From Janthinobacterium sp. CG3 (GTDB lineage: Bacteria; Pseudomonadota; Gammaproteobacteria; Burkholderiales; Burkholderiaceae_D), in NCBI RefSeq assembly GCF_000344615.1, contig NZ_KB467824.1:999324-1063323 (forward strand): 64,000 nt of DNA. Direction: 5' to 3'. Positions 42,344 to 55,888 of the stretch are shown here, in pieces. Numbering within the stretch: the first letter of the stretch is position 1; the number at the start of each line of letters is the position of its first letter. Under the pieces are notes generated by a model. The model ran no database searches, was not told where the DNA came from, and saw only the letters and a program-made list of their open reading frames with translations. Position numbers and translations under genes: made by a program.

Positions 42344-43546
42344 ATGAGCCTGTTATCGATCGACGAACCCGGCGGCGGCAAGCGCGCCGCGCTGTGGCAG
42401 GGCGGCCACGCCGTCTGGCGCCTGGGTTTCCGTCCGTTCTACCTGATGGCGGCGCTGTTCGCGGCGCTGGCCGTGCCGCTTTGGATCGCCCAATACCTGG
42501 GCTGGCTGCGCGGCTGGCCGCGAGTCGGCCTGGGGTGGCACATGCACGAAATGGTGTTCGGCATGGCCGTCGCCGTGGTCGTCGGTTTCCTTTTCACGGC
42601 CGCGCGCGCCTGGACCGGCGTGTGGACGCCGCGCGGCGGCCACTTGGCGGCGCTGGCGGCGCTCTGGCTAGCCGCGCGCGTCGCGCTGCTGGTCGCGCCC
42701 GGCGCGCCGGCTGCGGTCGTCGACATCGCCTTCCTGCCGCTGTGCGCCTGGCCCTTGTACCGCGTGCTGGCGCAGTCCGGCAACAAGCGCAACGTCTTCC
42801 TCGCCGTCTTGCTCGGCTTGCTGGCGATCGCCAACTGCCTGTACCACGCCGCCGCGCTTGGCCTGCTGGCACTGGCGCCGACGGTGCCGGTGCAGGCGGC
42901 GATCCTGCTGATCGTTGTCATCGAAGCGGTCATCGGCGGGCGCGTGATCCCCATGTTTACCCGCAACGGCGCGCCCGGCACCAACGCCGTCGCCAATCCG
43001 CGCCGCGACGTCGCCGCCATGGTGCTGCTGGTGGCCGCCTCGCTGGCCTGGGTCGCCGGCGCCCCGGCGCCGCTGAGCGCCACGCTGGCGCTGGCGGCGG
43101 CGTCGGCCTCGCTGGTGCGCCTGGCCGGCTGGCAACCGCAGCGCACGCTGGGCGTACCGCTGCTGTGGATAATGCACCTGTCGTACGGTTGGATTCCGAT
43201 CGGCTTCGCGCTGCTCGGCGGCGCCGCCTTGAACCTGGTGTCGGCCAGCGCCGCCTTCCACGCGCTGACGGTCGGCTCGATGGCCGGCCTGATCATCGGC
43301 ATGATGACGCGCACCACGCTGGGCCACACCGGCCGGGCGCTCAAGGCGGGGCGGGCCGAGACGGCGATGTTCTGGCTGATCCAGCTTGGCGCGGTGGCGC
43401 GCTTGCTCGCCGGCGTCGGCCCGGCGGCGTGGTACGACACGGCCCTGGTCGCCGCGGCGCTGTGCTGGACGCTGGCGTTTGGCTTGTACGCGCTGACCTA
43501 CGGTCCGTATTTACTGCGCCCGCGCATCGACGGCAAGGAAGGCTAA
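42344..43546 (+). CDS. nnrS: NnrS-family haem/copper membrane protein
   Basis: 400 aa with ~12 helices, involved in protection from NO-derived stress. Conserved NnrS features: LWRLGFRPFYLMAALFA-like opening (AVWRLGFRPFYLMAA), WHMHEMVFGMA, GGRVIPMFTRNG and MTRTTLGHTGR. The ATG at 42344 follows GAGAGAG; an ATG at 42317 has a poorer site. Single gene, divergent from the HMA gene. Confidence 0.93.
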   Translation: MSLLSIDEPGGGKRAALWQGGHAVWRLGFRPFYLMAALFAALAVPLWIAQYLGWLRGWPRVGLGWHMHEMVFGMAVAVVVGFLFTAARAWTGVWTPRGGHLAALAALWLAARVALLVAPGAPAAVVDIAFLPLCAWPLYRVLAQSGNKRNVFLAVLLGLLAIANCLYHAAALGLLALAPTVPVQAAILLIVVIEAVIGGRVIPMFTRNGAPGTNAVANPRRDVAAMVLLVAASLAWVAGAPAPLSATLALAAASASLVRLAGWQPQRTLGVPLLWIMHLSYGWIPIGFALLGGAALNLVSASAAFHALTVGSMAGLIIGMMTRTTLGHTGRALKAGRAETAMFWLIQLGAVARLLAGVGPAAWYDTALVAAALCWTLAFGLYALTYGPYLLRPRIDGKEG

Positions 43547-43565
43547 GCCGCGGGCATTGCCAGCC

Positions 43566-44309
43566 TCAGAACGAATACACCAGCGTCACCGAGGTCTGGG
43601 TGTCGGTGTTTTTCTTGTCGTCGGGCACAACGGTGTCGTTGCGCGCGATAAAGGCGGCCTTCATCTGCATGGTGCCGTTGATCTTGGTGCTGAGCGCCGC
43701 CTCCGCGCTGGAATGGACGTTCGAGGTGCCGCGTTCGACGCTGAGCGTCTGCGAAAACACCGCCGACGGGCTGATCTTCCATTTCAGCGCGGCGGCGCCG
43801 CGCACCGTGAAGCCGCGTTCGGTTTCGCCGTCCGTGCGCACGCCGGTGAAGTAGCCCGGGCCGACTTCGACATCGATACTTTTGCCGCTGGAACCGTACC
43901 AGCGCGAGCCGTGGCCGACGCCCACCGTCGTATACCGGCTATAGGCGCCGAACTTGTCGTCCACGTGCGAGGCCAGTACGAACAGCTTTTCGCCTTCCTG
44001 CATCAGCTTGTAGGCCGACTTGGCCGACAGCGAGAAGCGCTCGCCCGAACGTTCGCGGACTCTTTCGCCGTCGTCGAGGGTGGTTTCGTCCTCCTTGAAG
44101 TAGCCGCTGACGATGTAGTCGTTGCTCCAGCTATCCAATTCCTGCTTGGCGTCGATTTTGCCGGTGACCGAGGCGCCGACCGTGTTACCGGAGGTGCTGA
44201 TGGCGCCTAGCTCGGCCGACGTGCTCCAGCCTGTTTCAATGCTTTCCGTGGCGGCGGCGCCGGCGTGTACGCCGGCCAACGCCAGCGCGAGAATCGAGAA
44301 TAATGTCAT
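43566..44309 (-). CDS. DUF481-family outer-membrane beta-barrel protein
   Basis: 247 aa: signal peptide ending AGAAA, then alternating β-strands (GWSTSAELGAISTSGNTVGASVTGK, WYGSSGKSIDVEVGPGYF) and a terminal aromatic (TSVTLVYSF), typical of YdiY/DUF481 barrels. Function unknown. The frame is open far upstream, but that part is antisense-type sequence within the flavoprotein gene. Confidence 0.85.
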   Translation of the reverse strand: MTLFSILALALAGVHAGAAATESIETGWSTSAELGAISTSGNTVGASVTGKIDAKQELDSWSNDYIVSGYFKEDETTLDDGERVRERSGERFSLSAKSAYKLMQEGEKLFVLASHVDDKFGAYSRYTTVGVGHGSRWYGSSGKSIDVEVGPGYFTGVRTDGETERGFTVRGAAALKWKISPSAVFSQTLSVERGTSNVHSSAEAALSTKINGTMQMKAAFIARNDTVVPDDKKNTDTQTSVTLVYSF

Positions 44310-44416
44310 GTGCAATAGGGTGGCCGCCGGCGCTTGGCGCAGACCCGCCCAGGCTATCGGCCGGCCACCTTGGTGGTGAAAAAGGAATCCGCATTGTAAC
44401 TGAGCGCGGCGCGGGC

Positions 44417-45373
44417 CTACGTCCGCTTGGCGCGCCAGGGCAACGGCAGGCTGTTGTGGATAGCGGTGGCGGCCACCGCCGCTTGTCCCGCCGCCACGCT
44501 GATCTGGTTCAATCCCTGGCACACGTCGCCGACCGCGTACAGCCCCGGCACCGCGGTGCGCTGGTGCGCGTCGGTGAGCAATTTGGCGCAATCGGCGCTG
44601 CCCGCGCCCAGCCCGGTGGCCAGGTCGGAGCGCGCGGTTTCCCCCAGCATCGGGTAGAGCACGTCGACGCGGTAGCTTTCGCCGTCCTTGGTGTGCAGCA
44701 GCGGCGCCTTGGCGGCGCTCAGGGTTACGCCCAGCAACGGCGAGGCGATGTAGCGGATGCCGGCGTCGCGCATTTGCTGGCGCTCGGCCTGGTCCAGCGG
44801 CGGCGCGCCCTCGGCGCGTTCGAACAGCGCGACGTCGCTCGAATAGGTGCGCATGAACAGCGCGTGGGCGGTGCGGTTGTGCTCCGACGACACCACGGCG
44901 ATGCGTTTGTCGATGACGTCGAAGCCGTCGCACACCGGGCACAGCCGCACCGCGCCGCTGGCGACGGCCTCGCGCCAACCCTCGACCGGCAAGCCGCCGT
45001 CGGCGGTGCCGCTGGCCAGCACCACCGTGCGCGCCTGGATGTCGCCGCCGCCGCCGGCGCCGTCGTGGCTTGCCACGAACAGCTCGCCGCGCCGCTCCAG
45101 CCGCGTCACCTCGCCCCGCGTGACGCCGGTGTCGTAGCGTAGCAGTTGCCGGCGCAGCCGCTCCAGCAGCAGCGCGCCGGGAACGCCGTCCGGGAAGCCG
45201 GGGAAATTGTGGCTGACCGGGATCAGCCCGAGGCGGCTGTTGCCCTTGTCGACGATGGCGACGCTGCGGCAGAAGCGGCGCAGGTAGATGGCGGCCGTCA
45301 GGCCGCCGGGGCCGGCGCCAATGACCAGCGTGTCAACGATCTGCTCGGAATGGGGGAAGGGCGCAATGGGCAT
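44417..45373 (-). CDS. Thioredoxin-reductase-like FAD-dependent oxidoreductase
   Basis: 318 aa with the FAD-binding [15 protein letters not shown], a CPVC redox motif in [11 protein letters not shown], and the C-terminal [30 protein letters not shown]. It is shorter in specificity signs than TrxB: the second nucleotide site is atypical ([13 protein letters not shown] instead of GxGxxA), so it may use another electron donor. Start at ATG 45373. Confidence 0.85.
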   Translation of the reverse strand: MPIAPFPHSEQIVDTLVIGAGPGGLTAAIYLRRFCRSVAIVDKGNSRLGLIPVSHNFPGFPDGVPGALLLERLRRQLLRYDTGVTRGEVTRLERRGELFVASHDGAGGGGDIQARTVVLASGTADGGLPVEGWREAVASGAVRLCPVCDGFDVIDKRIAVVSSEHNRTAHALFMRTYSSDVALFERAEGAPPLDQAERQQMRDAGIRYIASPLLGVTLSAAKAPLLHTKDGESYRVDVLYPMLGETARSDLATGLGAGSADCAKLLTDAHQRTAVPGLYAVGDVCQGLNQISVAAGQAAVAATAIHNSLPLPWRAKRT

Positions 45374-45489
45374 GGGGCACCGGGTGGGCTGTCGGCAAGG
45401 GGAGGAGCCATTATCGGCGGCGTGCGCCGGCGCCGCAATCGGCACCCGCCTAAGTTGGTGTCGGAGTGCGATTACAACGCGGCGCCGCG

Positions 45490-46437
45490 TCAGGTGCGCG
45501 GCCCCGTGTCGCTGCGGGCGTCGCCGATTGCCGCAACCGGGGTAACGGCCTGCACCGGCGCGACGGCTGGCACCCTGGCGCGGCTTGGCGCCGCCGGCTC
45601 GATGTTGGTGGCGGTTCTGAACGGGCCTTGGTTGAGGTGGTAGGCGGCGAGGGCGGCCGCGACGGCGGGGTCGCGCGCCAGCAGCTTGGCATGGTCGATG
45701 TCCGGTGGTGGCGCCGGGACCGGCGCGGCCGCCGCGGCCCGCTCGCGTTGGGCAATATCGGTTCGCGGCGGCGCTGCCACTTCGACGGACGGGAGCTGGA
45801 CGGCGTCCGCCGCGCTGTCGTCGGGGATATTGACGACGCCGCCGGCGGCAACGGACGCGCTAACAACGGCGGCGATGTCGCTGGCGGGCCGCGCGAGTGC
45901 GGCGCCCAGCTCGGCAAACTGCGCGGCGGTGCGCTCTAGCCGCGCTAGCGTTTGCCGCGGGTCGGCCTCGGCGGCGGCGCGCAGCGCCTGCACGTCCACG
46001 CGCAGGCGCGCCGCGTCGACGCCGGCGGGCGTGGGCGCAACGCTCGGTATAGGCTGCGGCAAGGTAAAGAAGGCGGCCGCCGAGTCGTTGTCGGGCTGGG
46101 TGAAGGTGTGCAGCAACCGTTCCTCCAGCAAAACGTCGGCCGGCGTACGGCTGGCCTCGACGCCGCCGGCGCGCAACACGTTGAACGCCTGCGCCAGTTC
46201 CTGGCCCGCCGCTTCGGCATCGGCGGCGGTGGCCACGCGCTGGTCGGCCAAACGTTTGCGCGCCAGCGCCAGCGACGACATGAACAGGCCGAGCCGGGAC
46301 AATTCGACGGTGCTCGATTCCACCACGGCCGGCGCCACGGACGCGGCGGCGGCGTTCGGACCGAGCGGCGCAGTCGGCGGCAAGGGAGCCGCCGCGGCAA
46401 CGCCGGACGGCGTCACGGGGGAGGGAAAGGGCATCAT
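45490..46437 (-). CDS. Ala/Pro-rich hypothetical protein
   Basis: 315 aa, low complexity at both ends, with an ordered middle ([31 protein letters not shown]) and [19 protein letters not shown] near the C terminus. No signal peptide or membrane segment. I do not recognise a function; no neighbours hint at one. Confidence 0.55.
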   Translation of the reverse strand: MMPFPSPVTPSGVAAAAPLPPTAPLGPNAAAASVAPAVVESSTVELSRLGLFMSSLALARKRLADQRVATAADAEAAGQELAQAFNVLRAGGVEASRTPADVLLEERLLHTFTQPDNDSAAAFFTLPQPIPSVAPTPAGVDAARLRVDVQALRAAAEADPRQTLARLERTAAQFAELGAALARPASDIAAVVSASVAAGGVVNIPDDSAADAVQLPSVEVAAPPRTDIAQRERAAAAAPVPAPPPDIDHAKLLARDPAVAAALAAYHLNQGPFRTATNIEPAAPSRARVPAVAPVQAVTPVAAIGDARSDTGPRT

Positions 46438-46589
46438 GGAGCGCCTCGCGCGGTTGGTTGTATGGCTTCATGCTAGCCGTTCCACGTCCATGTTCCGTTC
46501 GCCGGCCCACACAGGGGCTTGCTTGCCGGGTCGCCGACGAAAAAAACCCGGCGCGAAGGCCGGGCTTGTTGCTACGCGCCGGGCGTACG

Positions 46590-46781
46590 CTACAGGTTCA
46601 GACGCGGCAGATAGCCGCCTGGAATAATGCCGAACACCGACAAGACGATCAAGATCAACAAGATAATGAAGAGCACGCGGACGATTTGGCCTACCGGCGC
46701 GGGCAGGGGCAGCATGCTGATGAGCCACCAGATGAGCCCGAATACCACGAGGTAGACGATGAGGGTGATGATGACGTTCAT
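46590..46781 (-). CDS. Thivi_2564-family small membrane protein
   Basis: 63 aa, two helices (IITLIVYLVVFGLIWWLI and IVRVLFIILLILIVLSVF) joined by PLPAPVGQ, as in this family of unknown function. GAGG before the ATG at 46781, within a T/A-rich spacer; an in-frame start 15 codons earlier lacks a ribosome site. Confidence 0.8.
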   Translation of the reverse strand: MNVIITLIVYLVVFGLIWWLISMLPLPAPVGQIVRVLFIILLILIVLSVFGIIPGGYLPRLNL

Positions 46782-47278
46782 TTTTTTTCCTCTAGGGATG
46801 CGATATTGTGGAGAGAACAAAGCCACGATAGCGCTAAAGGAATCACTTCACCGTTCGCTAGGGCACATAGCGGCGCCGGCCGGGCCAACGCCGCGGCATT
46901 CACCACCGCCGGGCAGGCAGCATCACGCCGCGCGTATGGTTTTTGTCGGAATCATTACGGAAGCTGGTTGCTTTTACCTAAAATACGTAGTAAATTTACA
47001 TTAACGTAGCTGACCAGCCTGCTTTGAGCGCCATATGGCCGCTCAAACCGGGTAAAGCGGGTACGGCGGCCACGGAGCTTGCGGCTTTTCGATGTAAATA
47101 TCCTACAAATATGAATCATAGTGTGTCGCGTGGCTGTAAAAATCATTCTGTCCGGTGTCTCCGATTTTTGCGCCTTGCGGCCGTGTGAGCTTTTAAACCG
47201 GGCGTCGGCGCCGGGGGCACGACGCGCCGTCAGACTGGCGGCGCGCGGCTTCGGACCGGGCCCTTCAAAGTGGTAGAT
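46782..47278. other. Intergenic region upstream of ppc
   Basis: About 500 bases, AT-richer than surrounding genes, with no coding bias. It probably holds the promoters of ppc and, on the other strand, of the small membrane protein. No operator recognised. Confidence 0.35.
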
Positions 47279-50041
47279 ATGCAATCTATAGACGAAGTGA
47301 AAGACGAGCTGCTGAGCGGCGATATCCGGCAACTGGGTCGCCTGCTTGGCGATGCGATCCGCAGCCATCTGGGCGAGGTGGCTTACGAGCGCATTGAAAA
47401 CGTGCGCCAACTGGCGATTCGTTTCCGGCGCGACAACGACGAGCAGGCCCGCGGCCAACTGGCCGATTCGTTACAGGCGCTGTCGCAAGAGGAAAGCACG
47501 CAACTGATCCGCGCCTTCAGCTACTTCTCGCTGCTGGCCAATATTGCCGAAGACCAACACCACATCCGCCGCACCCGCGCCCATTTGATCGCCGGCTCCA
47601 AGCCGCGCCAGGGCAGCCTGGCGAACGCGGTCGGCAAGGTGTACGCCGCCGACCAGGGCGACGCCCTGCTCGGCTTTTTCGACGACGCCTACGTCGGCCC
47701 GGTGTTTACCGCCCATCCGACCGAAGTGCAGCGCAAGAGCATTCTGAATTGCCAAATGTCGATCGCGCGCCTGTTGAACGAGCGCGACCGCTACCAGATG
47801 ACGCCGGAGGAGGCCGCCCACAACGAGGAGGCGCTCAGCCGCGGCATTATGACGCTGTGGCAAACCCGCCTGTTGCGCAACACCAAGCTGTCGGTGATGG
47901 ACGAGGTGGAAAACGGCCTGTCCTTCTTCGACCACACGATTTTGACCGAATTGCCGCAGATGTACTCGTCGCTGGAGACCATGTTGGCGCAGCGGGACGA
48001 GCGCTGGGTCGACACCGAATTGCCGACCTTTATGAAGGTCGGCAGCTGGATCGGCGGCGACCGCGACGGCAATCCCTTCGTCACCGCCGCGGTGCTGCGC
48101 AGCACGCTGCAACGCCAATCCGACAAGGCGCTCGACTTCTACCTGGGCGAACTGCACAAGCTGGCCTCGCAACTGTCGCTGGCCGAAAAGCTCAACGCCT
48201 GCACCGGCGCGCTGCGCCAACTGGCCGAGCGCTCGGCCGACCAGTCGCCGCACCGCCTCGACGAGCCGTACCGTCGCGCCATCTACGGCATCCACGCCCG
48301 CGTCGAGGCGACCCGCGCCGGCATGGCGGCCGGCGCCGATGCGCCGCGCGCAGCCGGCGCCAACGCCGCCGAGGCGCCGTACGCGTCGGCCGCCGAGTTG
48401 CTGGCCGAACTAGACGTCGTCCACCAGTCGCTGGTCCACAACGGCCTGCGCACGCTGGCCCGCGGCCGCCTGCGGCAGATCCGCCGCGCCGTCAAGGTGT
48501 TCGGCTTCAGCCTGGCGCCGCTCGACCTGCGCCAGAACTCCGACGTGCACGAGCGCGTCATCGGCGAGCTGTTCGCCAGCGTGCGCCCGGGCCTGGCCTA
48601 CCAGGGCTTGTCGGAAGACCAGCGCGTCGAGCTGCTGCTGTCCGAGCTGGGTTCGCCGCGCCTGCTGGTGTCCCCATACCAGACGTATTCCGAGGAAACG
48701 CTGTCCGAGCTGGACATCTTCCGCGCGATCAAGGAAGCGCACCGCACATACGGCCCCGAATCGGTGCCGAACTGCATCATTTCGAAGGCCGCCAGCGTCT
48801 CCGACTTGCTTGAGGTGGCCTTGCTGCTGAAGGAAGTGGGCTTGCTGAGCCAGCAGGACGGCACCCTCGACGTCAACATCATTCCCCTGTTTGAAACCAT
48901 CGACGACTTGCGCGCCGGTCCGGACATCATGGCGCGCGCCTTCGGCTTGCCCTTGTACCGGCGCCTGCTGGAGTCGCGCGGCAACCAGCAGGAAGTCATG
49001 CTGGGCTATTCGGACAGCAACAAGGACGGCGGCTTCCTGACCTCCGGCTGGGAACTTTACAAGGCCGAAATCGACCTGGTGTCGGTGTTCAAGCAACACC
49101 GCATTCAATTGCGCCTGTTCCACGGCCGCGGCGGCTCCGTCGGCCGCGGCGGCGGGCCGAGCTACGAGGCGATCCTGGCGCAGCCGGCCGGCGCCGTGCA
49201 GGGCCAGATCCGCCTGACCGAGCAGGGCGAAGTCATCACCGCCAAGTACGCCAACCCGGAAGTGGGCCGGCGCAACCTGGAGGTGCTGGCCGCCGCGACG
49301 ATCGAAGCGAGCCTGCTGCATCCGCAGCGGCCCGAGCCGAGCGGCGCCTACCTGGGCGCGATGGAGGAATTGTCGGGCGAAGCGCTGCGCGCCTACCGTT
49401 CGCTGGTGTACGAGACCGACGGCTTCGAGAAATATTTCTGGGAGTCGACCGTCATCGCCGAGATCGCCGCGCTGAACATCGGCAGCCGCCCGGCCTCGCG
49501 CAAGAAATCGACGTCGATCGAGGACCTGCGGGCCATTCCCTGGGTGCTCAGTTGGGCCCAGTGCCGGCTGATGCTGCCGGGCTGGTACGGCTTCGGTTCG
49601 GCGGTGCGGCATTACCTGGCGGCGCATCCGGCCGACGGCCCGGCGCTGCTGCGCGAAATGTACCGCGACTGGCCGTTCTTCACCTCGCTGCTGTCGAACA
49701 TGGACATGGTGTTGGCCAAGAGCGACATTGCCATCGCCGGCAAGTACGCGGCGCTGGTCAAGGACGCGGCGCTGCGCGTAGCGATTTTCGAGCGCATCCG
49801 CGCCGAGCACACGCGCACGCTGGACGCGCTCAAGCTCATCACCGGGCAAGAGGAACTGCAGCAGGCCAATCCGCTGATGCAGCGCTCGATCCGCCACCGC
49901 TTCCCCTACATCGACCCGCTGAACCACTTGCAGGTCGAGTTGCTGCAGCGCTTCCGCGACGGGCGCCAGGACGACAAGGCCCGCACCGGCATCCATTTGT
50001 CGATCAACGGCATCGCCGCCGGCCTGCGCAACAGCGGCTAG
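47279..50041 (+). CDS. ppc: Phosphoenolpyruvate carboxylase
   Basis: Carboxylates PEP to oxaloacetate. 920 aa. Catalytic signatures: FTAHPTEVQRKS, GYSDSNKDGGFLTSGWELY, FHGRGGSVGRGGGPSYEAIL and a C-terminal GLRNSG. ATG at 47279, or GTG at 47270 three codons earlier; neither has a strong ribosome site. Confidence 0.95.
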   Translation: MQSIDEVKDELLSGDIRQLGRLLGDAIRSHLGEVAYERIENVRQLAIRFRRDNDEQARGQLADSLQALSQEESTQLIRAFSYFSLLANIAEDQHHIRRTRAHLIAGSKPRQGSLANAVGKVYAADQGDALLGFFDDAYVGPVFTAHPTEVQRKSILNCQMSIARLLNERDRYQMTPEEAAHNEEALSRGIMTLWQTRLLRNTKLSVMDEVENGLSFFDHTILTELPQMYSSLETMLAQRDERWVDTELPTFMKVGSWIGGDRDGNPFVTAAVLRSTLQRQSDKALDFYLGELHKLASQLSLAEKLNACTGALRQLAERSADQSPHRLDEPYRRAIYGIHARVEATRAGMAAGADAPRAAGANAAEAPYASAAELLAELDVVHQSLVHNGLRTLARGRLRQIRRAVKVFGFSLAPLDLRQNSDVHERVIGELFASVRPGLAYQGLSEDQRVELLLSELGSPRLLVSPYQTYSEETLSELDIFRAIKEAHRTYGPESVPNCIISKAASVSDLLEVALLLKEVGLLSQQDGTLDVNIIPLFETIDDLRAGPDIMARAFGLPLYRRLLESRGNQQEVMLGYSDSNKDGGFLTSGWELYKAEIDLVSVFKQHRIQLRLFHGRGGSVGRGGGPSYEAILAQPAGAVQGQIRLTEQGEVITAKYANPEVGRRNLEVLAAATIEASLLHPQRPEPSGAYLGAMEELSGEALRAYRSLVYETDGFEKYFWESTVIAEIAALNIGSRPASRKKSTSIEDLRAIPWVLSWAQCRLMLPGWYGFGSAVRHYLAAHPADGPALLREMYRDWPFFTSLLSNMDMVLAKSDIAIAGKYAALVKDAALRVAIFERIRAEHTRTLDALKLITGQEELQQANPLMQRSIRHRFPYIDPLNHLQVELLQRFRDGRQDDKARTGIHLSINGIAAGLRNSG

Positions 50042-50107
50042 TAGTTAGCAATGCAATGAAAGCCAGCGGCGTATCAGCGCCTTAACAATAAATATCTAGG
50101 AGACAGC

Positions 50108-51118
50108 ATGACGATCAAAGTTGCAATCAACGGTTATGGCCGCATCGGCCGCAATGTCTTGCGCGCATTCTACGAAGGCGGCAAGCGGCAGGACATCCAG
50201 ATCGTCGCCATCAACGACCTGGGCGACGCCAAGTCGAACGCCCACCTGACGCGCTACGACACGGCGCACGGCAAGTTCCCCGGCACCGTCGCGGTCGAAG
50301 GCGACAACATGATCGTCAACGGCGACCGCATCCGCGTGTTCGCGCAGCGCAACCCGGCGGAAATCCCGTGGGGCGAGCTGGGCGTGGACGTCGTGCTCGA
50401 GTGCACCGGTTTTTTCACCACCAAGGAAAAGGCCTCGGCCCATCTGGTCGGCGGCGCCAAGAAAGTCATCATTTCAGCGCCGGGCGGCAAGGACGTCGAC
50501 GCCACCATCGTCTACGGCGTCAACCACGCCGTGTTGAAAGCGTCCGACACCGTCATCTCGAACGCCTCCTGCACCACCAACTGCCTGGCGCCGCTGGTCA
50601 AGCCGCTCAACGACGCCATCGGCATCGAAACCGGCCTGATGACCACCATCCACGCCTACACCAACGACCAGGTGCTGTCCGACGTGATGCACGAAGACCT
50701 GCGCCGCGCCCGTTCGGCGACGATGAGCATGATCCCGACCAAGACCGGCGCCGCCGCCGCGGTCGGCCTGGTGCTGCCCGAATTGAACGGCAAGCTGGAC
50801 GGTTTCGCCATCCGCGTGCCGACCATCAACGTGTCGCTGGTCGACCTGTCGTTCATCGCCAAGCGCGACACCACCGTCGACGAAGTCAACGCGCTGCTGA
50901 AGGCCGCCTCGGAAGGCGAACTGAAGGGCATTCTGACCTACCAGACCGAGCCGCTGGTGTCGATCGACTTCAACCACAACCCGGCGTCGTCGAACGTCGA
51001 TTCGACGCTGACCAAGGTATCGGGCCGCCTGGTGAAAGTATCGTCGTGGTACGACAACGAATGGGGTTTCTCGAACCGCATGCTCGACACCACCGTTGCC
51101 TTGATGGCAGCGCAATAA
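50108..51118 (+). CDS. gap: Glyceraldehyde-3-phosphate dehydrogenase
   Basis: 336 aa; NAD-binding [14 protein letters not shown], catalytic Cys155 in [12 protein letters not shown], and [12 protein letters not shown]. Asp in AINDLGD favours NAD over NADP. AGGAG upstream. 66 bp after ppc. Confidence 0.95.
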   Translation: MTIKVAINGYGRIGRNVLRAFYEGGKRQDIQIVAINDLGDAKSNAHLTRYDTAHGKFPGTVAVEGDNMIVNGDRIRVFAQRNPAEIPWGELGVDVVLECTGFFTTKEKASAHLVGGAKKVIISAPGGKDVDATIVYGVNHAVLKASDTVISNASCTTNCLAPLVKPLNDAIGIETGLMTTIHAYTNDQVLSDVMHEDLRRARSATMSMIPTKTGAAAAVGLVLPELNGKLDGFAIRVPTINVSLVDLSFIAKRDTTVDEVNALLKAASEGELKGILTYQTEPLVSIDFNHNPASSNVDSTLTKVSGRLVKVSSWYDNEWGFSNRMLDTTVALMAAQ

Positions 51119-51181
51119 ACCCGCCACTCCACCACCTACAGAAAGGACGGCACGCCAGCCCTGGCCCGTGCCGCTAAAGCC

Positions 51182-52639
<1,458 letters not shown>

Positions 52640-52690
52640 GTTAAAGTGCCGCCGCATATGAGTACCGTGGGCCGGATTGGCAAGGCGTGA

Positions 52691-54031
<1,341 letters not shown>

Positions 54032-54063
54032 CGGCATCAAGGCGCCGACGGCGCCAAATGACA

Positions 54064-54127
54064 CCAAGGGCGTCAAACCGGGGTCGGAGCTTCAGGTCCG
54101 ACCCCGGTTTGACGCCCTTGGTTTTTT
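54064..54127 (+). terminator. Terminator with 25-bp perfect stem after eno
   Basis: Arm 54064-54088 (starts CCAAGGGCGTCAAACC) and arm 54097-54121 are exact reverse complements around an 8-base loop, followed by six T. It ends eno and separates it from convergent amn. The stem is far longer than usual and may be a mobile repeat unit reused as a terminator. Confidence 0.8.
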
Positions 54128-54144
54128 ATTCCGCCACCGAACTG

Positions 54145-55659
54145 CTACTGAAACGCCACCTCGGCGAAGCTGCGCAGCTTACGGCTGTGCAGCTGGTCGA
54201 TGCCTTGCTGGCGCAGCAGCGCCAGCGCCCGGATCCCAATGCGCAAATGCTGGTCGACGCGCTCGCGGTAGAAGTGGTTGGCCATGCCCGGCAGCTTGAT
54301 CTCGCCGTGCAGCGGCTTGTCGCTGACGCACAGCAGCGTGCCGTACGGCACCCTGAAGCGGAAACCGTTGGCGGCGATGGTCGCGCTTTCCATATCCAGC
54401 GCAATCGCCCGGCTCTGGCTGAAGCGCCGCTCCGGCGTGCGATGCGGCAGCAATTCCCAGTTGCGGTTGTCGGTGCTGGCCACGGTGCCGGTGCGCATGA
54501 TGCGCTTCAAATCGTAACCGGTCAGCTGCGTCACCTCGGCCACGGCCGCCTCCAGCGCCTGCTGCACCTCGGCCAGCGGCGGGATCGGCACCCACAGCGG
54601 CAAATCCTCGTCGAGCACGTGGTCTTCGCGCACGTAGGCGTGGGCCAGCACGTAGTCGCCCAGGTTCTGGGTGTTGCGCAGGCCGGCGCAGTGGCCCAAC
54701 ATGAGCCAGGCGTGCGGGCGCAGCACGGCGATGTGGTCGGTGATGGTTTTGGCGTTGGCCGGGCCGACGCCGATGTTGACCATCGTGATGCCGCTGCCGT
54801 CGGCGCGCACCAGGTGGTAGGCCGGCATCTGCGGCAGCCGCGGCGGCGCCGCGCCGAAGGCGTCCTCGGGGTCGGCGGCGCAACCGGCGCGCCGCGTGGT
54901 GACGTTGCCCGGCTCGACGAAGGCGATGTAGCCGTCGTCCTCGCTTTCGGCCAGCGGATCGAGCGGCCGGCCCATCATCTCGTGCCCCAGGCGCACGAAT
55001 TCGTCGATGTAAAACTGGTAGTTGGTAAACAGGATGTAGTTCTGGAAGTGCTGCGGCGCGGTGCCGCTGTAGTGGCGCAGGCGTTGCAGCGAGTAGTCGA
55101 CCCGCGGCGCCGTGAACAGCGCCAGCGGCTGGGCCGCGCCCGGTGCGATTTCCATGGTGCCGTTGGCGATGCCGTCGTCCATCGCCGCCAGGTCCGGCAG
55201 GTCGAACATGTCGCGCATCGCCAGCCGCCGCTCGGGAGACATATTGCCCTCGATGTGGTCGTGCTCGGCGAACGAGAAGTGCACCGGGATCGGTTGCGCG
55301 CTCACCCCCACTTCCAGTTGCACGTTCTGGTCGCGGCTGTGGTTCTTCAGCAGCAGCGTGAACTGCTGCAAGTAGTAGTCGGCGAACAGGTCGGGGCGCG
55401 TGACGGTGGTTTCAAAGACGCCCGGGCCGGCCACGAAGCCGTACGCCAGGCGCGAGTCGGCGCGCGCCACGGTGTCGGTTTGGATGCGCACGAAGGGATA
55501 GCAGGCGCGCGTGCGCCCGTTCAGGTCCTCGCCGCCGACGAAACGCTGCAGCGCGTCGCGCAGGTGCTCGATGCTGCTGCGGTAAATGGCTTGAACCTGT
55601 TCCAGCGCCAGGCGCGGATCGTTGAAGCGGGTCGATGCAATGAAGGCTGGCGTATGCAA
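54145..55659 (-). CDS. amn: AMP nucleosidase
   Basis: Cleaves AMP to adenine and ribose 5-phosphate. 504 aa (E. coli 484). The N-terminal AMP-nucleosidase domain precedes a phosphorylase-type domain with MVNIGVGPANAKTITDHIA and ALDMESATIAANG. The TTG at 55659 is chosen: AGGAG lies seven bases upstream, and the longer frame to 55824 crosses the promoter (TACAAT -10 at 55701-55696). Confidence 0.9.
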   Translation of the reverse strand: MHTPAFIASTRFNDPRLALEQVQAIYRSSIEHLRDALQRFVGGEDLNGRTRACYPFVRIQTDTVARADSRLAYGFVAGPGVFETTVTRPDLFADYYLQQFTLLLKNHSRDQNVQLEVGVSAQPIPVHFSFAEHDHIEGNMSPERRLAMRDMFDLPDLAAMDDGIANGTMEIAPGAAQPLALFTAPRVDYSLQRLRHYSGTAPQHFQNYILFTNYQFYIDEFVRLGHEMMGRPLDPLAESEDDGYIAFVEPGNVTTRRAGCAADPEDAFGAAPPRLPQMPAYHLVRADGSGITMVNIGVGPANAKTITDHIAVLRPHAWLMLGHCAGLRNTQNLGDYVLAHAYVREDHVLDEDLPLWVPIPPLAEVQQALEAAVAEVTQLTGYDLKRIMRTGTVASTDNRNWELLPHRTPERRFSQSRAIALDMESATIAANGFRFRVPYGTLLCVSDKPLHGEIKLPGMANHFYRERVDQHLRIGIRALALLRQQGIDQLHSRKLRSFAEVAFQ

Positions 55660-55810
55660 TGGGTGGCTCCTGTAGGTTAAGGCTCGGTTCACCTTTATTG
55701 TAAGGCAGCGCCGAAGATTGCGTACGGCAACGTTTGCTAATGAAGTAAACGGCGCGTGCCAGTCCCGTAGCCAGTGCCAGTCCAGTGTGGTCGCCCGCGC
55801 CCGATATTCT

Positions 55811-55824
55811 TTGATCTCGCTCAA
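55811..55824. promoter_or_regulatory. FNR/Anr-like box, distal to haemerythrin gene
   Basis: TTGATCTCGCTCAA: left half perfect, right half CTCAA. 170 bp before the haemerythrin start and 152 bp before amn. Confidence 0.5.
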
Positions 55825-55888
55825 GGAGGAGAAAAACGCGGTGGATCGCGATGCCGCTTTTGAAGTTCCTCAGTTCGCTTCCCCATTT

